Assembly: GCF_902712915.1 (NCBI RefSeq)
Contig: NZ_CACTIA010000005.1
Span: 868,001-932,000 of the forward strand
Source of the DNA: Acidiphilium sp. C61
GTDB lineage: Bacteria > Pseudomonadota > Alphaproteobacteria > Acetobacterales > Acetobacteraceae
DNA length: 64,000 nt
Direction: 5' to 3'
Shown piece after piece: positions 43,854 through 53,816 of this stretch. The position numbers and the translations under genes are program-made. The notes under the pieces are model-generated. The model did no database searches. It had not been told where the DNA came from and saw nothing but the letters and a program-made list of their open reading frames with translations. Each line of letters begins with the position of its first letter. The first letter of the stretch is position 1.

Positions 43854-44531
43854 TCACCCCTGCGCGAGGGTTTCGCGAACCGGCGCGGCGCCTTCGCCAA
43901 CCGCGCGGGCGCCGTTGAGAAACAGGGTCACCGCGCGGGCGATGCGGGCGTCGATCTCCGCGCGGGTGCGGGTCTTGCCGATGCCGAGCAGCATTTCGAT
44001 GTGGATGTTGCCGATCGCCATGCCGTAGAGCATGTGCGCGGTCTCCTCGGGGTCATCGATGGCAAGATCGCCGCGGGCGTTGCAGGCGGCGAAATAGTCG
44101 CGCAGCGCATCGCGGCAGGGTTTTGCGCCCTCGCGGTCGAGCAGGCGGGAGAGGGTTCGCCCGTGCATGTATTCGGCCATGATCAGGCGCGCGAGGGCGA
44201 TGATCGACGGGCTCATGACGTGGTGCGCCCAGAGCCGGATCATGTCGTTCAGCACGTCCGCCACCGGACGACCCGCGGTTTCGATCCCGGAGACGTCGAG
44301 CGGGCGGCGGCGGCGTTCGAGAAGGGCGGTGAACAGGTCCTCCTTCGATTCGACGAGCTGGTAGAGCGTGCGCTTCGACATGCCGGCCTCGGCCGCAATG
44401 TCGTCCATGGTCGTGGCGTGATATCCTTTCCGCAGGAATATCCGCTCGGCGGTTTCAATCAGCGCATCCCGCCTCTGTCGCGCCGCATCGGCGGTATCGC
44501 GCCGGCGGCAGACCCTGGTGACAATGTTCAT
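43854..44531 (-). CDS. TetR-family repressor of the adjacent RND efflux operon
   Basis: About 225 residues. The N-terminal TetR helix-turn-helix is typical (RRDALIETAERIFLRKGYHATTMDDIAAEAGMSKRTLYQLVESKEDLFTALL), followed by an all-helical ligand domain with a C-terminal region similar to AcrR/AefR-type proteins. The ATG at 44531 has AGGAA 7 bases upstream; the frame extends to 44564. It is divergent from the efflux operon, and a perfect 7-4-7 palindrome at 44624-44641 in the gap is its probable operator. The ligand is unknown. Confidence 0.87.
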   Translation of the reverse strand: MNIVTRVCRRRDTADAARQRRDALIETAERIFLRKGYHATTMDDIAAEAGMSKRTLYQLVESKEDLFTALLERRRRPLDVSGIETAGRPVADVLNDMIRLWAHHVMSPSIIALARLIMAEYMHGRTLSRLLDREGAKPCRDALRDYFAACNARGDLAIDDPEETAHMLYGMAIGNIHIEMLLGIGKTRTRAEIDARIARAVTLFLNGARAVGEGAAPVRETLAQG

Positions 44532-44623
44532 CGGTCGGTTCCTCGCTGCTTCCTCAATTCGCAAGAAAGCCAGCTAATTTCAATATGAAAAACTTCCGCA
44601 CCGCGCATCTTGACGCAACGGCG

Positions 44624-44641
44624 GGAAACTCGATAGTTTCC
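44624..44641. promoter_or_regulatory. Palindromic operator, probably for the TetR repressor
   Basis: GGAAACT-CGAT-AGTTTCC, a perfect inverted repeat in the 193-base gap between tetR and the efflux operon. A -35-like TTGACG lies at 44610-44615, and a -10-like GATAGT (44632-44637) falls inside the palindrome. Repressor binding would therefore block the efflux promoter. Confidence 0.6.
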
Positions 44642-44724
44642 ACACGTCGATCGAGGAGGCTTTTGCGCGCTTGCTCGCGACCGAACCGGACCAGACAGGC
44701 AGCGCGCGACAGGTGTCATATATC

Positions 44725-46248
44725 ATGAAGTCCACTGTTATTCCGATGCGTCGCCGTGCCGGGCTGGCAACGGCCCTGCTTGGCACCACGTTGCTCGCGG
44801 GCTGCGCGGTCGGGCCCGATTACCACCAGCCCGCCGCACCGAAGCTGCAAGGCTATACGACCACCCCCCTGCCCGACCGGACGGTTTCGTCCAGCGGCAA
44901 GGGTGGAGCGGCACAGGATCTGGTGGTCGGGCAAAAGATCGCCGGCGCGTGGTGGGAGCTGTTTCACTCGCCGCAGCTCGACGGGCTGATCCGCAGCGCC
45001 CTGGCCAACAATCCGAGCCTTAAATCCGCGCAGGACACCCTACTCGCCGCGCGGGACAGCACGCGGGCAGCAGAAGGCGGCTTCTTTCCTTCGGTTTCCG
45101 GCAGCTTCCAGGCGGAGCGGCTGCGCAGCGCGCTGGGCACAACGGGGGTCGGATCCACCGGCGCCAGCGCGACCTACACGCTGCGCAACGCCTCGGTGGC
45201 GGTTTCCTACGCGCCGGATGTGTTCGGCGCCACGCGCCGGCAGGTGGAAGGCCTGCGCGCCCAGGCCGAGCAGCAGCGTTTCGCGCTTGAGGCCAGCTAT
45301 CTTTCGCTGACCGCGAACATCGTGACCGCCTCGGTGACCGAAGCGTCGCTGACGGCGCAGATCGCCGCGACGGAGAAGATAATCGACTCCGAGAAGCGGC
45401 TGCTCGATATTCTGAATCGGCAAGTGGCGCTCGGCGGCATTCCCGAGACGAACGCCCTCACCCAGCGGACGCAACTGGCCCAGACCGAGGCAACGCTGCC
45501 GCCCCTGCGCAAGCAGCTGGCCCAGAGCCGCGACCAGCTCGCGGCCTATGACGGCGTTGCGCCGAGCCGCTTCCACATGGCCGATTTCACCCTGGCCGAC
45601 TTGACACTGCCGGATCGCCTCCCGGTGAGCCTGCCCTCGGCGCTGGTGAAGCAGCGGCCGGATATCCGGCAGGCGGCCGCAGTGCTGCACCAGGACACAG
45701 CGCTCGTCGGCGTCGCCACCGCGAACATGCTGCCGCAAATCACCCTGTCCGCCGGGCTTGGCCACGAGGCGCTGAACGGCCAGGCCCTGTTCGCGCCGCA
45801 GACGCTGATCTGGAATCTCGCCGCCGGACTCACCCAACCGCTCTTCGAGGGTGGGACGCTGTTCTACAAGCGCCGCGCCGCGGTCGCGACCATGAAGGCC
45901 GCAGCCGAGACCTATGAAAACACCGTGGTGCTCGCCTTCCAGAACGTGGCGGACACGCTGGAAGCGTTGCATTACGACGCCATTGCCCTCGCCGCCGACA
46001 CCGCCGCCGAGCGGGACGCGAAGCGCAGCCTCGACCTCGTCGAAGGCCAGTTCCGCCTGGGCGGCGTGCCCTATACCACGGTGCTGACCGCGGAGCAGAC
46101 CTACGAAACCGCGGTGATCAACCGCATCAAGGCCACCGCCCAGCGCTATGCCGACACGGCGGCACTGTTCCAGTCGCTCGGCGGCGGCTGGTGGCACCGG
46201 CATGACGTGAAGAAGCAAGTCGAAACCTGCTGTGGAGTATTGCCATGA
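44725..46248 (+). CDS. RND efflux outer-membrane lipoprotein channel (NodT/OprM type)
   Basis: About 507 residues. The lipobox is LLGTTLLAGCAVGPDYHQP, with the invariant CxVGPDY start of this family. Two structural repeats follow, each with long helices (ARDSTRAAEGGFFPSVSGSF; ALEASYLSLTANIVTASVTEASL; RRAAVATMKAAAETYENTVVLAFQNVADTLEAL), as in TolC-type trimers. It provides the outer-membrane duct for the pump encoded next. The ATG at 44725 is chosen because the signal peptide starts there; the frame is open from a TTG at 44671. It overlaps the adaptor gene by 4 bases (ATGA). Confidence 0.9.
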   Translation: MKSTVIPMRRRAGLATALLGTTLLAGCAVGPDYHQPAAPKLQGYTTTPLPDRTVSSSGKGGAAQDLVVGQKIAGAWWELFHSPQLDGLIRSALANNPSLKSAQDTLLAARDSTRAAEGGFFPSVSGSFQAERLRSALGTTGVGSTGASATYTLRNASVAVSYAPDVFGATRRQVEGLRAQAEQQRFALEASYLSLTANIVTASVTEASLTAQIAATEKIIDSEKRLLDILNRQVALGGIPETNALTQRTQLAQTEATLPPLRKQLAQSRDQLAAYDGVAPSRFHMADFTLADLTLPDRLPVSLPSALVKQRPDIRQAAAVLHQDTALVGVATANMLPQITLSAGLGHEALNGQALFAPQTLIWNLAAGLTQPLFEGGTLFYKRRAAVATMKAAAETYENTVVLAFQNVADTLEALHYDAIALAADTAAERDAKRSLDLVEGQFRLGGVPYTTVLTAEQTYETAVINRIKATAQRYADTAALFQSLGGGWWHRHDVKKQVETCCGVLP

Positions 46249-47429
46249 CGGCGCCAACCCCCGGAACCGCCAGCGAAACCCCCGCGCGCAAGGCGAAGAA
46301 ACCCTCGGTCGTGCTGCGCATGATCGTGATGCTCGTGCTCGTGGCCCTGGTGCTCGGCGCCATTTTCGGCTTCGGCGCGTTCCGCGACGTGATGATCGCG
46401 AAATTCATCGCCAAGCTGAAGAACCCGCCGCAGACCGTGGCAACGATGGTGGCGAAACACACGCCGTTCCAGGACGCCGAAAACGCCACCGGCAGCCTCG
46501 TGGCGCTGCAGGGTGCGGCACTTTCGGCGCAAGTTGCCGGCATCGTCGACACGATCGATTTCCGCTCCGGCCAGAACGTGAAGAAGGGGCAGCTGCTGCT
46601 GACGCTTCGCCCCAACAACGACGCCGAGGTGCTTGCCCAGCTCGAGGCGACGGCGAAGCTCGACGACATCACCTACCGGCGCGATCTGGCGCAATATCAG
46701 GCGCGCGCGGTCAGCGCGCAGACGGTGGACACCGACCGTGCGAATCTCGCCAGCGCGCAGGCGCAGGTGCGAAGCCAGAAAGTGCTGATGCAGGAAAAGA
46801 AGATCTATGCGCCCTTCTCCGGGCGAATCGGCATTCGCGCCGTGAATGTCGGCGAATTCCTCGCCGCCGGCACGGCGATCGGAACGCTGGAGCAGCTTGA
46901 CCCGATCGCGGTGGATTTCTACCTGCCGCAATCCGCGCTGCGGACAATCCATCCCGGCATGAAGGTCGGGGTCACGGTTGACGGGTTCCCCGGCATCAAT
47001 TTCGCCGGCAAGGTGACGGCGCTCGACTCCGCCGTCGGCACCGCGACGCGGATGATCCAGATCCGCGCGATGCTGATCAACCCGCACGACGAATTGCGGC
47101 CGGGCATGTTCGCCCGGGTCAGCATCGATATCGGCACGCCGAAGGACCAGGTCACTCTGCCCAAGACCGCGATCGCCTATAACCCCTACGGCGACACGGT
47201 GTTTCTCGTGAAACATGACAAGCAGAGCAAGACCGGCAAATCCGCCGAGCAGGTCTTTGTCACGCTCGGGCAGACCAGGGGCGATCAGGTCGCTGTGCTC
47301 AAGGGCGTCAAGCCGGGCGAGGAGGTCGTGGTAGCGGGACAGGTGAAGCTAAAGAACGGCACGCCGGTGGCGATCAACAACAAGATCCTGCCGCAGAACC
47401 TGCCGAACCCTTCGGTGCCGAACGAATAA
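46245..47429 (+). CDS. RND efflux periplasmic adaptor
   Basis: 394 residues. One N-terminal membrane segment (MIVMLVLVALVLGAIFGFGAF), then lipoyl-type halves (ATGSLVALQGAALSAQVAGIVDTIDF and IYAPFSGRIGIRAVNVGEFLAAGTAIGTL) around a hairpin, and a beta-barrel domain. It links pump and outer-membrane channel. Seven bases separate it from the pump gene, and it overlaps the channel gene upstream. Confidence 0.9.
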   Translation: MTAPTPGTASETPARKAKKPSVVLRMIVMLVLVALVLGAIFGFGAFRDVMIAKFIAKLKNPPQTVATMVAKHTPFQDAENATGSLVALQGAALSAQVAGIVDTIDFRSGQNVKKGQLLLTLRPNNDAEVLAQLEATAKLDDITYRRDLAQYQARAVSAQTVDTDRANLASAQAQVRSQKVLMQEKKIYAPFSGRIGIRAVNVGEFLAAGTAIGTLEQLDPIAVDFYLPQSALRTIHPGMKVGVTVDGFPGINFAGKVTALDSAVGTATRMIQIRAMLINPHDELRPGMFARVSIDIGTPKDQVTLPKTAIAYNPYGDTVFLVKHDKQSKTGKSAEQVFVTLGQTRGDQVAVLKGVKPGEEVVVAGQVKLKNGTPVAINNKILPQNLPNPSVPNE

Positions 47430-47436
47430 GCGCGCC

Positions 47437-50400
47437 ATGAAAAATTTCACGACACTCTTCATCCGGCGGCCAGTGCTGTCGATCGTGGTCAGCGCCGCGA
47501 TCCTCGTGCTCGGGCTGCGTGCGCTCGGCGGTCTTCCGGTTCTCGAATACCCGAAGACCGAGAACGCGACGATCACCATCACCACCAGCTATCCGGGCGC
47601 CGACCCGAACACGATCGCCGGTTTCGTGACGACGCCGATCGAGCATGCGATCGCGCAGGTCAACGGCATCGACTACATGACATCGCAGAGCCAGACCTCG
47701 ACCAGCACGATCAAGGTCTATCTCGTCCTCAACTACAACCCGGACAAGGCGCTGACCGAGATCCAGGCGCAGATCCAGTCCGTGCTCAACCAGCTGCCCT
47801 CTGGCACGCAGCAGCCGCAGCTCAAGCTGCAGGTCGGCCAGCAGCTCGACGCGATGTATATCGGCTTCAAGAGCAAGGTGCTCTCGCCGAACCAGGTGAC
47901 CGACTATCTCACCCGCGTCGTCCAGCCGCAGCTGCAATCGGTGCCCGGTGTGCAGACCGCGGAAATTCTCGGCGCGCAGAACTTCGCGATGCGGATCTGG
48001 CTCGAACCCGCGAAGCTTGCCGCCTACGGGCTGACCGCCACCACCGTCTACAACGCCCTTGCCGGCAACGACTTCATCAGCGCGCTCGGCAGCACCAAGG
48101 GCGCGATGACGCAGGACACGCTGACCGCATCGACCTCGCTGCACAGCGCCGCCGCGTTTCGCCGCCTGATCGTCAAGCAGTCGGGGAGCGCGATCGTGCG
48201 GCTCGGCGATGTCGCGCGGGTGCAGCTCGGCTCGGACAGCTACGAATCCGAAGTCGCCTTCGACGGCAAGCCAGGTGTCTATATCGGCATCCAGGTCGCC
48301 CCCTCCGCCAACCTGCTGTCGGTGATCCGCGGCGTCGAGACGCGCTTTCCGGAAATCGCAAAGCAGTTGCCGGCGGGGCTGGACGGCGCGATCGTCTACA
48401 ACTCGGCAGCCTTCGTGAACGCGTCGATCCACGAAGTGGTCGCCGCACTCATCGAGGCCCTGCTGATCGTGGTGCTGGTGGTGTTCGCCTTTCTCGGCAC
48501 CCCGCGCTCGGTGTTCATCCCCGTGATCGCGATCCCGCTCTCGCTGATCGGCACCTTCGCGGCGATGCTGATGCTCGGCTTCTCGATCAACCTGCTCACC
48601 CTGCTCGCCCTCGTCCTTGCGATCGGGCTGGTGGTGGACGACGCGATCATCGTCGTCGAGAACGTCAACCGCCATCTCGACAATGGCGAAACGAGGCTGC
48701 ACGCGGCGATCAACGCGGCGGCCGAACTGGGCAGCCCGATCATCGCGATGACGGTCGTCCTCGCCGCGGTTTACGTGCCGATCGGGTTTCAGTCCGGCCT
48801 GACCGGCGCGCTGTTCACCGAATTCGCCTTCACCCTCGTCTCGGCGGTGACGGTATCGGCGATCATCGCGCTCACCCTCTCGCCCATGCTCTCCTCACGG
48901 CTGCTGCACCACATCCCGCGCGACGGCACCGACTGGGAGGCAAGGCTGGTCCATTTCATCGACCGCCTCTTCAACGCCGTGCACCGGCGCTACATGCGGA
49001 TGCTGCGCGGCAGCCTGCGGACCCTGCCGGTCACGCTCACCTTCGGCGCCATCGTTCTCGCCAGCATCTACTTCCTGGCGGCGGGGGCGAAGAGCGAGCT
49101 TGCCCCGCAGGAAGACCAGGGGGTGGTGATCCTGTCCTCCACCTCGGCGCCGAATGCCACGCTGCAGCAGAAGCTGCTCTGGGACCAGGAGCTGAACCGG
49201 CTGATGATGTCCCACAAATCGGTCGGGCATACGTTCCAGTTCGAGACGCCGACCTTCGCGATCTCCGGCATGGTGCTGAAGCCCTGGACGGAGCGGACGA
49301 CGAACTCGACCGTGCTGCAGAACGAAATCCAGAAACAGGCGGCGGAGAGCGTCGCCGGGCAGCAGATCGTCGCGTTCCAGCCGCCGCCGCTGCCTGGCTC
49401 GCAAGGCCTGCCGGTGCAGTTCGTCATCAAGACCACCGATCCGTTCGGCACGCTCAACGGGGTGGCGCAAAAAGTGCTGGGTGCCGCGCTGAAAACCGGC
49501 AAGTTCATCTTCCTGCAGAGCGACCTGAAGATCGACCAGCCGCAGGCGACGGTCGTCATCAACCGCGCCAAGGCGGCAACCCTCGGGCTCGACATGAGCC
49601 AGGTCGGCGCGGCGATGGCGCAGGCGCTCGGCGGGCTCTACGTCAATTATTTCAGCCTCGATGACCGCTCCTACAAGGTCATTCCGCAGGTGGGGCAGAA
49701 GAGCCGGCTGAACGTGTCGCAACTGCTTGACTATCCGGTGGCCAACATCAACGGCGTGCCGATCCCGCTCGGCGCGATCGCGACCATCCGCAACGATGTC
49801 ATTCCCGAATCGGTCAACCACTTCCAGCAGCTCAACGCGGCAACCATCCAGGGCGTTGCGGCACCCGGCGTTTCCACCGGCGAGGCGGTGAAGGTGCTGC
49901 AGCAGATCGCAGCAAAAGACCTGCCGAGCGGCTACGATGTCGATTACGGCGGGCCGATGCGCCAGTTCATCCAGCAGCAGGGCGGGTTTCTGGCCACGTT
50001 CGGCTTCGCGGTCATCGTGATCTTCCTCGCCCTTGCCGCGCTGTTCAATTCGTTCACCGACCCGCTGATCATTCTCGTGTCGGTGCCAATGGCGATCGTC
50101 GGCGCGCTGATCTTCATCTATCTCGGCTTCGGGCTCAGCCTGAACATCTATACCGAGGTCGGGCTGGTGACGCTGATGGGTCTGATCAGCAAGCACGGCA
50201 TCCTCATCGTCGAGGTCGCGAACGAGGCGCAGCTCGCCGGCATGACCAAGCGCGAGGCGATCGAGCACGCGGTCGGCATCCGGCTGCGGCCGATCCTGAT
50301 GACGACCGCCGCGATGGTGCTGGGCGTCCTGCCGCTGATCATCGCCAGCGGTGCTGGTGCCGCGGCACGGTTCAACATGGGCATGGTGATCGCCGCGGGC

Positions 50401-50499
50401 CTGTCGATCGGCACGCTGTTCACGCTGTTTGTCCTGCCAGCGGTGTATATGGTGGTCGGTCAGAAGCATGTCACCGAAAACGAGGTCAGCCCGGGCTGA
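47437..50499 (+). CDS. RND multidrug efflux pump, inner-membrane component
   Basis: 1,020 residues with the twelve-segment RND layout and two large periplasmic loops. The proton-relay motif is GLVVDDAIIVVENVNRHL in the fourth membrane helix (two adjacent Asp), which points to the drug-exporting HAE1 branch and not to metal exporters. The start FIRRPVLSIVVSAAILVLGLRAL and the C-terminal GLISKHGILIVEVANEAQ / LRPILMTTAAMVLGVLPLIIASGAG segments are family signatures. Substrates cannot be read. It is the third gene of a channel-adaptor-pump operon controlled by the divergent TetR protein. Confidence 0.92.
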   Translation: MKNFTTLFIRRPVLSIVVSAAILVLGLRALGGLPVLEYPKTENATITITTSYPGADPNTIAGFVTTPIEHAIAQVNGIDYMTSQSQTSTSTIKVYLVLNYNPDKALTEIQAQIQSVLNQLPSGTQQPQLKLQVGQQLDAMYIGFKSKVLSPNQVTDYLTRVVQPQLQSVPGVQTAEILGAQNFAMRIWLEPAKLAAYGLTATTVYNALAGNDFISALGSTKGAMTQDTLTASTSLHSAAAFRRLIVKQSGSAIVRLGDVARVQLGSDSYESEVAFDGKPGVYIGIQVAPSANLLSVIRGVETRFPEIAKQLPAGLDGAIVYNSAAFVNASIHEVVAALIEALLIVVLVVFAFLGTPRSVFIPVIAIPLSLIGTFAAMLMLGFSINLLTLLALVLAIGLVVDDAIIVVENVNRHLDNGETRLHAAINAAAELGSPIIAMTVVLAAVYVPIGFQSGLTGALFTEFAFTLVSAVTVSAIIALTLSPMLSSRLLHHIPRDGTDWEARLVHFIDRLFNAVHRRYMRMLRGSLRTLPVTLTFGAIVLASIYFLAAGAKSELAPQEDQGVVILSSTSAPNATLQQKLLWDQELNRLMMSHKSVGHTFQFETPTFAISGMVLKPWTERTTNSTVLQNEIQKQAAESVAGQQIVAFQPPPLPGSQGLPVQFVIKTTDPFGTLNGVAQKVLGAALKTGKFIFLQSDLKIDQPQATVVINRAKAATLGLDMSQVGAAMAQALGGLYVNYFSLDDRSYKVIPQVGQKSRLNVSQLLDYPVANINGVPIPLGAIATIRNDVIPESVNHFQQLNAATIQGVAAPGVSTGEAVKVLQQIAAKDLPSGYDVDYGGPMRQFIQQQGGFLATFGFAVIVIFLALAALFNSFTDPLIILVSVPMAIVGALIFIYLGFGLSLNIYTEVGLVTLMGLISKHGILIVEVANEAQLAGMTKREAIEHAVGIRLRPILMTTAAMVLGVLPLIIASGAGAAARFNMGMVIAAGLSIGTLFTLFVLPAVYMVVGQKHVTENEVSPG

Positions 50500-50524
50500 C
50501 CGGGCGCGACGGGAGACAGGTTTC

Positions 50525-50938
50525 ATGACCGGCAGGGAGATGACCATCGGCGAGGCCGCGGCGCTGAGCGGCGTTTCGGCCAAGATGATCCGCCATTACG
50601 AACGGATCGGCCTGATCGGCCCGCCCCTGCGCGGCGAGACCAACAATTATCGGTTCTATGACGAAGCGCTGGTGAACGAGCTTGGCTTCATTCACCGGGC
50701 CCGCGATCTCGGTTTCGCCATCGCCGATATCAGGGCCCTGCTCTCGCTCTGGCGCGATCGCAACCGCCCCTCGCGCGAGGTGCGCGCCATCGCGGTGGCG
50801 CACATCACCGCACTCGAAGCCAAGGTCGCCGCATTGCAGGCGATGAGCGCACAATTGCGCCACCTGGTGAACAGTTGCGAGGGGAGCGACCGACCGGATT
50901 GCCCGATCCTCGACGAATTGGCGAGCCCTGGATACTGA
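50525..50938 (+). CDS. MerR-family regulator of the CueR-like subgroup
   Basis: 137 residues. The winged helix (MTIGEAAALSGVSAKMIRHYERIGLIGPPLR...NNYRFYDEALVNELGFIHRARDLGF) and dimer helix are typical. The C-terminus has CEGSDRPDCPIL, two Cys eight residues apart in the metal-binding loop, as in copper-responsive CueR. It begins 25 bases after the efflux pump, on the same strand, so it may be co-transcribed, but no copper gene (copA, copZ) is next to it in the window. GGGAGA lies before the ATG at 50525. Confidence 0.82.
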   Translation: MTGREMTIGEAAALSGVSAKMIRHYERIGLIGPPLRGETNNYRFYDEALVNELGFIHRARDLGFAIADIRALLSLWRDRNRPSREVRAIAVAHITALEAKVAALQAMSAQLRHLVNSCEGSDRPDCPILDELASPGY

Positions 50939-51086
50939 CACCGGATACTGAATACTGACAAAAGCCGGCGCGACCTTTGCCTCCCCTCCTGACCTCGGCT
51001 TATGATCCTCACGGCAAAGCCGGCACGATACGGCCCAAGGGGGAACGACGCTTGATCCGACACGGCGCAGCAGGGTTTGACGGCGG

Positions 51087-51881
51087 ATGAACCGCATCGC
51101 CGGCTGGATCGGCGGGCGGCTCGCGCGGTTTCTCTCCGCCCCCGCCCATCAGCACACCATCGCCCCGGCGACCGACATTGCGCTGCTCGCTTCCTGTCTC
51201 GAACCCGGAGATGTCGTCCTGGTCGAAGGACACAGCCGGTTCAGCATCGCGATCAAATATCTGACCCAGTCCACCTGGTCGCATGTAGCACTTTATGTCG
51301 GGTTGCGCCGCCGCACCGCGGCGGACCCGCCGGAGCCCTGCTTCGTCGAAGCCGATGTGGTGGAAGGCGTGCGGATGGTCGGGCTCGAAGCCTTCAGGGA
51401 TTACCATCTGAGGATCTGCCGCCCTGTCGGCCTGTCGGAAAACGAGCGGCAACGGGTGATGGATTTCGCGCTTTCGCGCCTCGGCGCGCAATACGACCTG
51501 CGGAACGTGTTCGATCTGCTGCGCTACACGATCCCCACACCGCCGGTGCCGGTGCATCTGCGCCGCCGGCTGATCGCCTTCGGCGCCGGCGACCCGACAC
51601 GGGCGATCTGCTCGACGCTGGTGGCGCAGGCATTCCACGCGGTTCTCTACCCGATCCTGCCGATGACCGGGCCGCATGGCTCGCACGCGCATGATTGCGA
51701 CATGTGCGTGGCCGAAATCCTGCGCGTGCGGGATCACCAGCTGTTCGTGCCGCGGGATTTCGATGTCTCACCGTATTTCGAGGTGGTGAAACCCTCGCTG
51801 GCCGGCGGGCCAGCCGCGCTCGAAGCCGCGCGGCAGGCGCTGCGGGGGACGGACGGCGCCGGTCGGCACCTCTGGCGTTAG
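51087..51881 (+). CDS. Permuted papain-like hydrolase (YiiX/NlpC-P60 superfamily)
   Basis: 264 residues. The segment LEPGDVVLVEGHSRFSIAIKYLTQSTWSHVALYVG carries the conserved Gly-Asp and the catalytic His, and ICSTLVAQAFHAV carries the later Cys; His before Cys is the circularly permuted order of the YiiX/LRAT-like amidases. Such proteins act on amide or thioester bonds of lipids or peptides; the substrate here is unknown. No signal peptide or membrane segment is visible, so it is probably cytoplasmic. The TAG stop is overlapped by a palindromic repeat (51880). Its neighbours are unrelated. Confidence 0.72.
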   Translation: MNRIAGWIGGRLARFLSAPAHQHTIAPATDIALLASCLEPGDVVLVEGHSRFSIAIKYLTQSTWSHVALYVGLRRRTAADPPEPCFVEADVVEGVRMVGLEAFRDYHLRICRPVGLSENERQRVMDFALSRLGAQYDLRNVFDLLRYTIPTPPVPVHLRRRLIAFGAGDPTRAICSTLVAQAFHAVLYPILPMTGPHGSHAHDCDMCVAEILRVRDHQLFVPRDFDVSPYFEVVKPSLAGGPAALEAARQALRGTDGAGRHLWR

Positions 51882-51973
51882 AGCACTTTCCGATCTCTTT
51901 GGATCGGATGTAGTGCTCTATCATGTTGATAATTAAAGCACTTCCCGATCCCTTTGGATCGGATGTCGTGCTC
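51880..51973. repeat. Two tandem palindromic intergenic repeats
   Basis: Copy one 51880-51919: AGAGCACT...AGTGCTCT ends with CCGATC / GGATCGG arms; it starts inside the TAG stop of the hydrolase gene. Copy two 51937-51973: AAGCACTTCCCGATC / GGATCGGATGTCGTGCT. The two copies are nearly identical. They lie between convergent genes and could serve as a bidirectional terminator. Confidence 0.78.
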
Positions 51974-52023
51974 AATGCCCCCGAAGCCGCCCGGAACCGA
52001 ACCCGGGCAGCTTCGGGACACGG

Positions 52024-53805
52024 TCAGTGATTGTCCCGCGGCACGCCGAAGCGTTCGGCGACGCGCTGGTATTGCGGCGCATTCTCCAGCACCGCGCCGG
52101 TTTCGAGCTGGCCGGTGAAGCGGCGATGGATGTCCTGCCACGGCGTCTGGTTGACCAGATCGGGCAGGGTGAGCGCTGCCCGCCGCGCGGCAAGCTCGGC
52201 CTCGTCGATCAGGATATTGGCGCTGCGATCCTTGAGATCGACACGGATGACATCGCCGGTCCTGAGCAGCGCGAGCCCGCCGCCGACCGCCGATTCCGGC
52301 GAGGCGTTCAGGATCGACGGGCTGCCCGACGTGCCGGACTGCCGACCATCGCCGATACAGGGCAGCTGGTTCACGCCCTGGCGCACCAGCGCATCCGGCG
52401 GCAGCATGTTCACCACTTCGGCCGAGCCGGGATAGCCGATCGGCCCGCTGTTGCGGATCACCAGGATGCAGTTTTCATCGATATTCAACGCGGGATCGTT
52501 GATCCGGTGGTGATAGTCCTCCGGTCCCTCGAAGACGATCGCACGGCCCTCGAACGCATTCTCATCGCCGGGGCGGCGCATGTAGCGGGCGCGGAATTCC
52601 TCGGAAATCACCGAGGTCTTCATGATCGCGCTGGAAAACAAATTGCCGCTCAGCACGGCGAAGCCCGCATGCTCGGCGAGCGGATCGTCGAAGCCGCGGA
52701 TCACGTCGGCATCGCTGCTGCGCTTGCCTTCATTTTCCTCGCCTATGCTGCGGCCGCTGACGGTCAGCGCGTCGGCGTGGAACTTGCCCTGGCGGATCAG
52801 CTCGCCGATCACCGCCGGCAGCCCGCCCGCGCGATGGTAGGATTCACCGAGATACTTGCCGGCCGGCATCATGTTGACCAGCAGCGGGATCTCGTAGCCG
52901 ATCCGGTCCCAATCCCTGATGTCGAGCTCGACGCCGATATGCCGCGCGATGGCGATGACGTGCGGCGGGCAGTTGGTCGAGGCGCCGATCGCCGAGGCGC
53001 AGACGATGGCGTTCTCGAATGCCTTGCGCGTCATGATCTGGGACGGCCGCAGATCCTCATGCACCATCGCGACGATGCGCTTGCCGGTTTCATAGGCGAT
53101 CTGCGCGCGCTCGCGATAGGGGCCGGGAATGGCGGCGCAGCCGGGCAGCGACATGCCGAGCGCCTCGGCCATCGCGTTCATCGAAGATGCGGTGCCCATC
53201 GTGTTGCAATGGCCGACACTCGGCGCGGAACCGGCCACCATGTCGATGAACTTGTCATAGTCGAGCTGGCCGGCGGCCAGCCGCCGCCGGGCTTCCCACA
53301 CGACGGTGCCGGAGCCGACCAGTTCGCCCTCGAAATGCCCGTCCAGCATCGGCCCGCCGGAGAGGACGATGGCGGGCAGGTCGACCGTCGCCGCCCCCAT
53401 CAGCATGGCCGGCGTGGTCTTGTCGCAGCCGGTGGTGAGCACCACGCCATCGAGCGGATAGCCGTACAGCACCTCGACAAGCCCGAGATAGGCCAGATTG
53501 CGATCGAGCGCGGCGGTCGGCCGCTTGCCGGTTTCCTGGATCGGATGCACCGGAAACTCGATCGGCACGCCCCCGGCGGCACGGATCCCGTCCGCGACGC
53601 GCTTGGCGAGTTCGAGATGATGCCGGTTGCACGGCGAAAGGTCGCTGCCGGTCTGCGCGATGCCGATGATCGGCTTGCCGGATTGCAGTTCCTCGCGCGT
53701 CAGCCCGTAATTGAGATAGCGCTCGAGATAGAGCGCCGTCATGCCCGGATTGCCGGGATTGTCGAACCACTCGGTGGAACGGAGACGTTTCGGGGTGCTG
53801 CTCAT
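52024..53805 (-). CDS. IlvD/Edd-family sugar-acid dehydratase
   Basis: 593 residues, the length of aldonate dehydratases such as L-arabonate/D-xylonate dehydratase. Iron-sulfur ligands are probably the Cys in [23 protein letters not shown] and [17 protein letters not shown]; the family signature [15 protein letters not shown] is near the C-terminus. It dehydrates a sugar acid to a 2-keto-3-deoxy acid in the cytoplasm. It is paired with an SDR dehydrogenase 11 bases upstream, which fits a pathway that oxidises a sugar or a keto-deoxy acid. True IlvD (branched-chain amino acids) is less likely because of length and context. Confidence 0.85.
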   Translation of the reverse strand: MSSTPKRLRSTEWFDNPGNPGMTALYLERYLNYGLTREELQSGKPIIGIAQTGSDLSPCNRHHLELAKRVADGIRAAGGVPIEFPVHPIQETGKRPTAALDRNLAYLGLVEVLYGYPLDGVVLTTGCDKTTPAMLMGAATVDLPAIVLSGGPMLDGHFEGELVGSGTVVWEARRRLAAGQLDYDKFIDMVAGSAPSVGHCNTMGTASSMNAMAEALGMSLPGCAAIPGPYRERAQIAYETGKRIVAMVHEDLRPSQIMTRKAFENAIVCASAIGASTNCPPHVIAIARHIGVELDIRDWDRIGYEIPLLVNMMPAGKYLGESYHRAGGLPAVIGELIRQGKFHADALTVSGRSIGEENEGKRSSDADVIRGFDDPLAEHAGFAVLSGNLFSSAIMKTSVISEEFRARYMRRPGDENAFEGRAIVFEGPEDYHHRINDPALNIDENCILVIRNSGPIGYPGSAEVVNMLPPDALVRQGVNQLPCIGDGRQSGTSGSPSILNASPESAVGGGLALLRTGDVIRVDLKDRSANILIDEAELAARRAALTLPDLVNQTPWQDIHRRFTGQLETGAVLENAPQYQRVAERFGVPRDNH

Positions 53806-53816
53806 CGCGGTTTCCT

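Noticed and set aside
47374..50583. Two long minus-strand frames (442 and 562 codons) opposite the RND pump
   Set aside because: They are His/Arg/Asp-rich shadows of a pump gene with clear family motifs.
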